From Lachnospiraceae bacterium (GTDB lineage Bacteria; Bacillota; Clostridia; Lachnospirales; Lachnospiraceae), in NCBI GenBank assembly GCA_022792885.1, contig JAAWBX010000040.1:1-46499 (forward strand): 46,499 bases of DNA. Reading direction: 5' to 3'. The translations under genes and the position numbers were made by a program. Numbering within the stretch: position 1 is the first letter of the stretch; every line of letters starts with the position of its first letter. The notes under the pieces are model-generated. The model did no database searches. It had not been told where the DNA came from and was given only the letters and a program-made list of their open reading frames with translations. Below are positions 40,816-46,499 of the stretch, one piece after another.

Positions 40816-41847
40816 TCAATTCTTCCACGTTTTCGGAAGAAACAGTTCCTGAAACATTCCGATAGCGTAAAGATCGCTCATACCGGCAATATAATCGCAT
40901 ACAATCTGCTCCTGATTCCCGCACCCGCAGTCATACATAAGCCGATGTTCCTCCGGAAGCTCCTCAAAATGATCCCGGTAATATCCGAAAAGATCCGCCA
41001 CAACCTGTTTCGCCTTTTCTTCCTCCCCTTTTGACACCGGATTCAGATAAACATGCTCAAACATAAAGGCGCGCAGTTCCATCATAGCCTCCAATATCTC
41101 CGGTTCCATCACAATATCCGGCTTATCCAGGCTTCCCAGAATCATGCCGCGCACCATCTTATCCAAACGCTCCCGTACCGAATGCCCCAGCACGTCCGTA
41201 CAGGCTTTCGGCAGGGAATCCTCCGTCAGGATACCGGCCCGGACCGCATCGTCAATATCGTGATTGATGTAGGCGATCTTATCGGAAATCCGAACGATCT
41301 TCCCCTCCAGCGTATGAGGCGTCCCGCTGGTTCTGTGATTTAAAATTCCGTCCCGGACTTCCTCCGTCAGATTCAGACCCCGGCCATTCTTCTCAACCAC
41401 CTCCACAATCCGGACGCTCTGTATGTAATGGGCAAACCCGGAAGGGCAAACCCGATTCAGCATATCCTCCCCGGCATGTCCGAAAGGCGTGTGCCCCAGA
41501 TCATGTCCCAGCGCGATCGCCTCGGTCAAATCCTCATTCAGGCGAAGGGCCCTCGCAATCGTACGGGCGATCTGCGCCACTTCCAGCGTATGAGTAAGCC
41601 TCGTCCGGTAATAATCCCCTTCCGGCGCCAGAAACACCTGGGTCTTGTGCTTCAGACGCCGAAAAGACTTACTATGAAGAATCCGGTCCCGATCTCTCTC
41701 ATAAGCCGGCCGGATATCACAGGGGGCCTCCTCCTGTTTCCGGCCTCTCGTCCTGTCACTGAAAGACGCATAAGGACTCAGGATCTGATGCTCCCGCCTC
41801 TCCAATTCCTCCCGTATCGACAATACTCCCAACGTTTCTCCTCTCAT
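40816..41847 (-). CDS. dgt: Deoxyguanosine triphosphate triphosphohydrolase-like HD protein
   Basis: This 343-residue HD-domain hydrolase probably releases triphosphate from dNTPs, acting on nucleotide pools beside the replication genes dnaG and rpoD. Signatures are SFRRLKHKTQVFLAPEGDYY, TRLTHTLEVAQIARTIARAL and ALGHDLGHTPFGHAGE (metal-binding histidines and aspartate). The ATG at 41847 has no clear ribosome binding site. A TTG at 41832 has AGAGGAG five bases upstream and may be the true start. It is the first gene of the dgt-dnaG-rpoD-trmK-nif3 operon, with a consensus promoter at 41910-41938. Confidence 0.93.
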   Translation of the reverse strand: MRGETLGVLSIREELERREHQILSPYASFSDRTRGRKQEEAPCDIRPAYERDRDRILHSKSFRRLKHKTQVFLAPEGDYYRTRLTHTLEVAQIARTIARALRLNEDLTEAIALGHDLGHTPFGHAGEDMLNRVCPSGFAHYIQSVRIVEVVEKNGRGLNLTEEVRDGILNHRTSGTPHTLEGKIVRISDKIAYINHDIDDAVRAGILTEDSLPKACTDVLGHSVRERLDKMVRGMILGSLDKPDIVMEPEILEAMMELRAFMFEHVYLNPVSKGEEEKAKQVVADLFGYYRDHFEELPEEHRLMYDCGCGNQEQIVCDYIAGMSDLYAIGMFQELFLPKTWKN

Positions 41848-41909
41848 GTACTTTCTCAGCCGGAATGTGCCCTGCGATCACGTTTCACCGCCATCCGGCA
41901 TATATCCAA

Positions 41910-41938
41910 AGTATACTATAAAAACAACGTTATGACAA
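41910..41938 (-). promoter_or_regulatory. Promoter of the dgt-dnaG-rpoD operon
   Basis: On the minus strand, -35 TTGTCA (41933-41938) and -10 TATACT (41910-41915) are 17 bases apart, about 65 bases before dgt. Confidence 0.75.
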
Positions 41939-41945
41939 TTTCTTT

Positions 41946-42851
41946 TTAATCTCCGTCCCCGGGAAAGGCGATCCGAGACTGCGGCAGAATCTCTTGCTCC
42001 CATTGCCGGCAGATCTCCTCGTTCCCGGCCACCACATAGAAAAACACAGAAACATTCCGCTCCGGAAACCAGCGGCCGTACAACAGACCCTTCATGGAAA
42101 CCGGCGCGAAATCTTCCTGCGCCCCGTACTCCGGTTCCCCGTACTGAAGATAAGACATGCAGTCGCTTCTCTTCTTATGAGCCGCACCGCTGACAGTCAG
42201 ATCCGCCGAACAGACCGTCCAGTCCTCATAACCGGCCAGCGCCTTCCCTTCCTGCTGCCCCGTCAGCCGCCAGTCAAATACAAACTCCCGGGAAGAACAC
42301 CCGAAATCCCCCAGCACCAGTACCTGGTAATCGTATTCCGCAACCGCCGCGATCTCTTCCGGATCCGGGCTTCCATCCTCCCGGAACCCGTACGGAAGCC
42401 CGTTCTTCCTCTGCACCAGATAGGCCCCGTAAAAACTGTTGTAATAAGGCGACCCGGAATCATAAAGGCGGCTGCAGCCCTTTTTCAGAGAAAAAGCCGG
42501 AAAATTGTACAAAATCGTTAAACGAAGCCCTTCCTCCCTCCTCCACAGAGAAAACCCCTCGTCCGCCCGGAAATTCATCACAAAAGGATACCAGTCCGTC
42601 TCCTTTGTCGTTCCGCCGCCGGGAATCTGAACCCGGATCGTATCGGACAGAAGGCTGCCCTTCTCCTGTATCCGATTCCAGACCTGCATAACGGCCAGGC
42701 TGCGGACATACGGAAAAAGCGGGCTCAGAAGAAATAAAAAAAGTAAAAGGGCCGCGAGCAGAAAGCCGGACACCGCCCTATGCCGGCCTTTTCCTTTACG
42801 GCGTATAAGATTCTCCCTTCGTCCAGGCCATATCCCAAAACTGATATTCAT
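41946..42851 (-). CDS. Membrane-anchored protein of unknown function
   Basis: I do not recognise this protein of up to 301 residues. A basic stretch (RRKGKGRHRAV) precedes one strong membrane helix at about residues 30-48, and the rest should lie outside the cell. The outer part contains several cysteines and a conserved-looking block LYNFPAFSLKKGCSRLYDSG. The start is uncertain: the ATG at 42851 overlaps tenA by 56 bases and lacks a ribosome binding site, while a GTG at 42773 would start after tenA but drop the basic residues before the helix. It is on the same strand as tenA and probably co-transcribed. Confidence 0.7.
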   Translation of the reverse strand: MNISFGIWPGRRENLIRRKGKGRHRAVSGFLLAALLLFLFLLSPLFPYVRSLAVMQVWNRIQEKGSLLSDTIRVQIPGGGTTKETDWYPFVMNFRADEGFSLWRREEGLRLTILYNFPAFSLKKGCSRLYDSGSPYYNSFYGAYLVQRKNGLPYGFREDGSPDPEEIAAVAEYDYQVLVLGDFGCSSREFVFDWRLTGQQEGKALAGYEDWTVCSADLTVSGAAHKKRSDCMSYLQYGEPEYGAQEDFAPVSMKGLLYGRWFPERNVSVFFYVVAGNEEICRQWEQEILPQSRIAFPGDGD

Positions 42852-43467
42852 ATTTACTGCAGTGAAGCAGGATCCGCTCCAGATTCTGAAGCTGTTCTTC
42901 CGTATACCCTTCGGAAAGCCGGTCCACCAGATCGATCATGGTATCATTGCATTCCCGGAATTCCCGACTCGTATACGTGCGGATCCAGTTCCCGTAAAAA
43001 GGATGCTCCCCGCTGCCCGGCACGGTCTCCATAAAATCCCCGATCAGTTTATAACTCCAGGAACAGGCTAAAACCGCCGTGGCCAGCTCGGCCGGCCCTT
43101 CCTTAAAAGAAACCGAAATCATGTAATTCGTGTACGATTCATTGTTCAGGCACATGGGCGTTTCCTCGATCATCTCTTTTGTGATACCGAGCCGCCCCAG
43201 GTAACTCTGATGCACGGCGTTCTCCGTGTCCAGCGTCGCCGTGATTAAACCGCTGAATAAGCGCATATCGCTCTCCTTCACGGATTTGATCACGCCCAGC
43301 GCAAACACTTTCGCGTACTGCATCAGATATTTATGATCCTGAATCATATAAAACTGAAACTTATCCACCGGCAACGTGCCGTCCGCGATACCGCTGACAA
43401 AGGGGTGCGTATAATAACTCTCCCAGACCGGAAGGGCTGCCTTTAGCAAACGTTCGGTTACTTTCAT
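42796..43467 (-). CDS. tenA: TenA family thiaminase II / thiamin-pyrimidine salvage protein
   Basis: This 223-residue all-helical protein of the TenA family hydrolyses aminopyrimidine thiamin breakdown products for salvage. It has PFVSGIADGTLPVDKFQFYM near the N-terminus, the cysteine in AVLACSWSYKLIG at about residue 132, NWIRTYTSREF, and the late acidic region SKYEYQFWDMAW. AGGAGG lies seven bases before the ATG. No thiamin biosynthetic gene or TPP riboswitch is seen beside it. Confidence 0.92.
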   Translation of the reverse strand: MKVTERLLKAALPVWESYYTHPFVSGIADGTLPVDKFQFYMIQDHKYLMQYAKVFALGVIKSVKESDMRLFSGLITATLDTENAVHQSYLGRLGITKEMIEETPMCLNNESYTNYMISVSFKEGPAELATAVLACSWSYKLIGDFMETVPGSGEHPFYGNWIRTYTSREFRECNDTMIDLVDRLSEGYTEEQLQNLERILLHCSKYEYQFWDMAWTKGESYTP

Positions 43468-43591
43468 ATTCTCCTCCTGTGTTCCCTATATTTTCCGCCG
43501 CTGTTTGACGGAAACCCTACAGGTATTGTAACAGATTCCGACCGGTTCGTCCAACCTTTTCCGCCGTCAAAAAACGCCGGCCGGCTCTTTT

Positions 43592-44149
43592 TCATCCAAA
43601 CCCGCAATCCAGCAAAATTTTTACGCCGATCAGAATCAGAATTGCGCCGCCGGCTGCCTCCGCTTTCGTTTTGTATCTGATTCCGAATACATGCCCCACC
43701 CGGATGCCGACGCCGGAGACAAAAAAAGTCACGGCCCCGATCAGCAAAACGATCCCTCTGATATCCACGTCCGGAAGCAGCGCAAATGTTACGCCAACCG
43801 CCAGCGCGTCAATGCTCGTCGCCAGGGCCAATACAAACATGGTTCCCATGTCTTCACACGACGTTTCTTCTTTTTTCCCCGAAAGCGCCTCCCTCACCAT
43901 ATTTCCGCCGATAAAAATAAGCAGGGCAAACGCGATCCAATGACCGAAAGCGGAAATCGTCCGCGAAAACGCGCTTCCCAGATAAAACCCGATAAACGGC
44001 ATCAGTCCCTGAAAACCGCCGAACCAGGCCCCCGCCTGAATCATTTGACGCGCGCCCACCTCTGCTGCGGCAAGCCCCTGACAGACCGAAACCGCAAAAG
44101 CGTCCATGGAGAGCCCAACCGCGATCAAAAACAGTTCCATCCAGCTCAT
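43592..44149 (-). CDS. mntP: Putative manganese efflux pump MntP
   Basis: This 185-residue protein has six predicted membrane helices in two similar halves: GLSMDAFAVSVCQGL in the first and LATSIDALAVGVTFAL in the second, each with the conserved aspartate. This is the MntP (DUF204) family, which exports Mn(II). GGGGGAAAA lies before the ATG. I see no room for a yybP-ykoY manganese riboswitch in the 95 bases upstream. Confidence 0.93.
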   Translation of the reverse strand: MSWMELFLIAVGLSMDAFAVSVCQGLAAAEVGARQMIQAGAWFGGFQGLMPFIGFYLGSAFSRTISAFGHWIAFALLIFIGGNMVREALSGKKEETSCEDMGTMFVLALATSIDALAVGVTFALLPDVDIRGIVLLIGAVTFFVSGVGIRVGHVFGIRYKTKAEAAGGAILILIGVKILLDCGFG

Positions 44150-44244
44150 CGATTTTCCCCCAAAAAGAACTCTCTACCATTCTATTCCCGCCCGGTAAAA
44201 AAAATCAGGCGCATTTGCGCGCCCGATTCCAAAAACAGATTGCC

Positions 44245-44823
44245 TTAAACCACCCCGCTCCAGATCAATTCACCCTTCTTGCGCAACGCGTCGAACGCTT
44301 CATCGGAAAGCCCGGTCATTTTCTCATAATCCAACAGTTCCCTGGCCGGCAAATAATAAACTTCCCTTTTCCGCGCCTCATACGCGCTTCCGTAAGGGTC
44401 CCCGCCATAGATATCCCCGAACCAGAAAACGCTTTCGCTCCCATACGCAAAATCTCCCTCAAACAGACTTTCCCATAACGTTTTATAATAGCAAAAATAA
44501 ACGACTCGAATCTCCTCTCCGTCCCGCCGGATCGTCCGCCCGTGTGAAACGCTGGCGACGGCGTTGATTCCCCGGCAAGTAAGCCATACCAGATCGATCA
44601 CATCGTATTTTCCCGCCAAAACCGCCCGGGATTCTTCAAAATTCAGCTCGTCCAGACTGCTAAGAAAACCATTGCCCTCCGCATCGATCCCCCTCACCGC
44701 CTCTATCGGTTCCACAAACATCCGGTTTGCGTCAAAAGGGAGCGGATGCTCATACCTCCTCACGAAAATAAACAATAACGCCATAACAAAACATGCCAAA
44801 ACGGCCGCAATCCTTTTTTTCAT
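44245..44823 (-). CDS. Anchored protein, paralogue of the neighbouring anti-sigma sensor domain
   Basis: This 192-residue protein starts with a membrane helix (IAAVLACFVMALLFIFVRR). It then matches the outer part of the anti-sigma factor encoded just upstream: RRYEHPLPFDANRM against RRYHIPAPYDPACM, GRTIRRDGEEIRVVYFCYYK against GRTIRRGGETVRVVYYCYTR, and LSDEAFDALRKK against LSDEAFDAQRKN. The zinc-binding anti-sigma domain is absent. It lies two bases after that gene, so it is a tandem duplication of the sensor half in the same operon. It might compete for or share the signal sensed outside the cell. Function is unknown. Confidence 0.8.
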   Translation of the reverse strand: MKKRIAAVLACFVMALLFIFVRRYEHPLPFDANRMFVEPIEAVRGIDAEGNGFLSSLDELNFEESRAVLAGKYDVIDLVWLTCRGINAVASVSHGRTIRRDGEEIRVVYFCYYKTLWESLFEGDFAYGSESVFWFGDIYGGDPYGSAYEARKREVYYLPARELLDYEKMTGLSDEAFDALRKKGELIWSGVV

Positions 44824-44825
44824 TT

Positions 44826-45617
44826 CTAAATCACCCCTTTCCAGACCAGCGTGGCATTCTTCCTCTGAGCGTCAAACGCCTCGTCCGAAAGCGCATCCAG
44901 CTTCTCCATATTCCCCAGCGGCAGATAATAAATCTCCCGCATCTGCGGCCGATGATCCGCCTGATAAAGATCCATGCCTTCATAAATCGCCGCCGTACTG
45001 GTAGACCGGTCAAAAAAACCCGTATCATCCTGAAACCATTCATTCCATAACGTTCTTGTATAACAGTAATAGACAACCCGCACCGTTTCGCCGCCGCGCC
45101 GGATCGTCCTCCCCCGGGAACGGATATTGTCGCAGCGGATGTTTTTGCTGACGATCAGCCGCACCAGATCGATCGTTTCTTTTTCCCCCGAAACCACGGC
45201 CTTTACATCCTCAAAATCCAAAGCGTCCAGATCGACCCACTGAACATTGCCGTATTGATTTACAACGGGAGCGGCCTGATAGATCTCCGCCGTCATACAG
45301 GCAGGATCATAGGGCGCGGGTATGTGATAACGGCGCGCAAAAAACATCACGCCGATCAGCAGACAGAGCAGAGCCGCGCACGCCGTCAAAGGGAGCGTTG
45401 CGTATTTCCGCCGAAACTTTTTTTTCAATTTCCCCAAAAAATCAATGTCGTTATCCTCCGGCGCCGCTTCCTCGGGAAGTTCTGCCGACATCTGCTCATA
45501 CGCCGCCCGACATGCCTCGCAACTTTCCAGATGTTCCCGAATCTCCCTGCCGCTCTCCTCTCCGGTCAGCCCGTCAATATAATTGGGAAGCAAATCCCTC
45601 ACAAGATAACATTTCAT
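44826..45617 (-). CDS. Zinc-finger (ZAS) anti-sigma factor
   Basis: This 263-residue membrane protein has an N-terminal zinc-binding anti-sigma domain: HLESCEACRAAYEQM with the H-x3-C-x2-C pattern at about residues 29-36. One membrane helix (LPLTACAALLCLLIGVMFFA) is near residue 75-95, and the outer domain has about 165 residues. It should hold the ECF sigma factor encoded directly upstream until an envelope signal arrives. The sigma stop and this gene are adjacent. The outer domain is repeated in the next gene downstream. Confidence 0.87.
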   Translation of the reverse strand: MKCYLVRDLLPNYIDGLTGEESGREIREHLESCEACRAAYEQMSAELPEEAAPEDNDIDFLGKLKKKFRRKYATLPLTACAALLCLLIGVMFFARRYHIPAPYDPACMTAEIYQAAPVVNQYGNVQWVDLDALDFEDVKAVVSGEKETIDLVRLIVSKNIRCDNIRSRGRTIRRGGETVRVVYYCYTRTLWNEWFQDDTGFFDRSTSTAAIYEGMDLYQADHRPQMREIYYLPLGNMEKLDALSDEAFDAQRKNATLVWKGVI

Positions 45618-46100
45618 TTAAGATCCCTCCGTTCTTTCAACAATTTTTCGCTTGGCCCGATAAAAGGTAACGCGCGCCCAGTTTTCGCTTTTCCCCAGGA
45701 TCTCTCCGATCTCGGCGAAAGAAAACTCTCCGGTCAGACGCATGTGAACCACCTCCCGCATAGGCTCCGGCAGCGAATGAATCGCCTTATACAAAGCGGC
45801 CTTCTCCATACGTAAAATCGCGGTTTCTTCCGGCGTCTCACCACCCTGCAGCGCCTCCGTCAGCTCCGTCTGACCCCATTTGGAATGTCGATCCAACCAT
45901 TGATACCAGAGATGTTTGCCGATCTGACAGAGCCAAACAGACAGTTTGCAGCTCCCGTCGTAACGATCCAGCGCCTGCATCGCCCGAAAAAAAGTTTCCT
46001 GCGTCAGTTCTTCCGCCAGATCCCGGTCGTGGGACAGACTGAGCAGATACCGGTATACTTCTTTCGCATACTTGATATAGACTTCCTCAATATTGTTCAA
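45618..46100 (-). CDS. ECF-type RNA polymerase sigma factor
   Basis: This 160-residue sigma-70 family factor has region 2 (YAKEVYRYLLSLSHDRDLAE, then ELTQETFFRAMQALDRYDG) and region 4 (PEPMREVVHMRLTGEFSFAE, then IGEILGKSENWARVTFYRAK). Regions 1 and 3 are missing, as usual for ECF factors. The start is a TTG at 46100 with AAGGAGG about ten bases upstream. It is the first gene of a sigma/anti-sigma/sensor-paralogue operon. An ECF-like promoter at 46137-46163 suggests it activates its own transcription. Confidence 0.92.
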   Translation of the reverse strand: MNNIEEVYIKYAKEVYRYLLSLSHDRDLAEELTQETFFRAMQALDRYDGSCKLSVWLCQIGKHLWYQWLDRHSKWGQTELTEALQGGETPEETAILRMEKAALYKAIHSLPEPMREVVHMRLTGEFSFAEIGEILGKSENWARVTFYRAKRKIVERTEGS

Positions 46101-46136
46101 GGCGCAACCACCTCCTTCGTCCGGATCTATCGTATA

Positions 46137-46163
46137 TATCGGGAAAAAACGATTTTCGTTACA
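46137..46163 (-). promoter_or_regulatory. Possible ECF-dependent promoter
   Basis: On the minus strand, TGTAAC (46158-46163) and CGATA (46137-46141) are 16 bases apart, resembling the AAC-type -35 and CG-type -10 of ECF sigma promoters in Firmicutes. It lies about 40 bases before the sigma gene. Confidence 0.5.
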
Positions 46164-46200
46164 AAAAATTTTTCTTTTTTTATGCCGTTTCGGTTTTTTC

Positions 46201-46229
46201 TTGAAAATCTTTTCCTATCTTAGTATAAT
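46201..46229 (+). promoter_or_regulatory. Promoter of the short lipoprotein gene
   Basis: TTGAAA (46201-46206) and TATAAT (46224-46229) are 17 bases apart on the plus strand, about 40 bases before the start codon. Confidence 0.75.
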
Positions 46230-46270
46230 ATATCAGTTACAAAACTCGAAAGGATGATTTAATTTTTGTC

Positions 46271-46468
46271 ATGAAAAAGAACTACTTCTATCTCTTTTTG
46301 GCAGTCAGCCTTCTCTTATGCGGCGGATGTAAAAAGCAGGAACCGCTCCCGACCGATCAGGAAACCTCAAACGCCCCCATTGCTCTAACCAAGTCGGTCA
46401 TTTTTTACGGACAGTTCAATACATGCCATCCTTTTCTGTTCCCTGCTCCTGCGTTTGCTCTCGTTTGA
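46271..46468 (+). CDS. Short lipoprotein, possibly truncated or frameshifted
   Basis: This 65-codon frame begins with a clear lipoprotein signal (KNYFYLFLAVSLLLCGGCKK, lipobox ending LCGGC) behind a strong promoter and a GAAAGGAT site. After about 25 mature residues the sequence becomes hydrophobic and proline-rich without recognisable features, and it stops near the edge. The start looks real, but the end may be out of frame or replaced by other DNA. I do not recognise the family. Confidence 0.5.
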   Translation: MKKNYFYLFLAVSLLLCGGCKKQEPLPTDQETSNAPIALTKSVIFYGQFNTCHPFLFPAPAFALV

Positions 46469-46499
46469 CTTCTCCCTCTGTATCCTCTTGGCACAAGCA
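46416..46499 (-). CDS. Possible C-terminal tail of a minus-strand gene, cut by the window edge
   Basis: Read on the minus strand from the right edge, the frame is open for 27 codons and ends TGA at 46416-46418. The tail is rich in Glu, Gln and Lys (QEDTEGEVKREQTQEQGTEK), a composition expected for a real hydrophilic C-terminus and better than the opposing lipoprotein frame in this overlap. It is too short to identify. Confidence 0.35.
   Translation of the reverse strand, partial: CLCQEDTEGEVKREQTQEQGTEKDGMY

Noticed and set aside
44150..44244. Manganese riboswitch upstream of mntP
   Set aside because: The 95-base gap is too short for the yybP-ykoY element, and no conserved core was seen.
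1..46499. CRISPR arrays, tRNA genes or rRNA genes
   Set aside because: No regularly spaced repeats, cloverleaf-like sequences or rRNA signatures were found on reading both strands by eye.

Overview
The window looks like chromosomal DNA from an anaerobic, spore-forming Clostridia, most likely Lachnospiraceae. The evidence is a SpoVAF-type germination protein, a SpoIID/LytB protein, an oxygen-sensitive class III ribonucleotide reductase, a rubrerythrin, FeoAB, the dgt-dnaG-rpoD-trmK-nif3 block and the TnpW relic at the left edge. Most genes lie on the minus strand, many with strong AGGAGG-like ribosome binding sites and TTGACA-17-TATAAT-like promoters. I see no tRNA, rRNA operon or CRISPR array.

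Region 1 (1-9430) is accessory. It starts with the end of a TnpW-like transposon protein. A SirTM-type sirtuin and a zinc macrodomain protein follow, an ADP-ribosylation writer/eraser pair. Upstream of them are two broken flavin/ferredoxin oxidoreductase fragments, an IS21-like end remnant and an Rrf2 regulator. Three near-identical 20-bp sites lie on the promoter of the Rrf2 gene and on the promoter that reads into the broken genes and then the macrodomain and sirtuin genes. Next come a mostly non-coding stretch with a broken small ORF and a complete type III restriction-modification operon with its own small HTH regulator.

Region 2 (9430-20930) holds a MOSC protein, an aldo/keto reductase with Fe-S clusters, feoAB behind a perfect promoter with a DtxR-like dyad, spoVAF, an HD hydrolase, a YitT membrane protein, a transglutaminase lipoprotein, folA, thyA and a membrane glycosyltransferase.

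Region 3 (20930-29600) holds nrdD fused to a glutaredoxin-like domain, hflX, a TPR lipoprotein, a large SpoIID/LytB protein, a rubrerythrin carrying a Tat signal and a lipobox, and a probable 6S RNA gene with promoter and terminator.

Region 4 (29600-33250) is the most interesting: a three-gene operon of a radical SAM DNA-repair protein, its TIGR03915 partner and deoB. Its promoter carries three LexA/SOS-box-like sites, placing this little-characterised repair pair under DNA-damage control.

Region 5 (33300-46499) is core: a B3/B4 protein, RNase P RNA, a nucleoside kinase, nif3, trmK, rpoD, dnaG, dgt, a hypothetical membrane protein, tenA, mntP and an ECF sigma/anti-sigma locus. The sensor domain of the anti-sigma factor has been duplicated as a separate gene. 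The right edge holds the start of a short lipoprotein and possibly the tail of a minus-strand gene. Function calls rest on motif and family recognition from the sequence; no database search was run.
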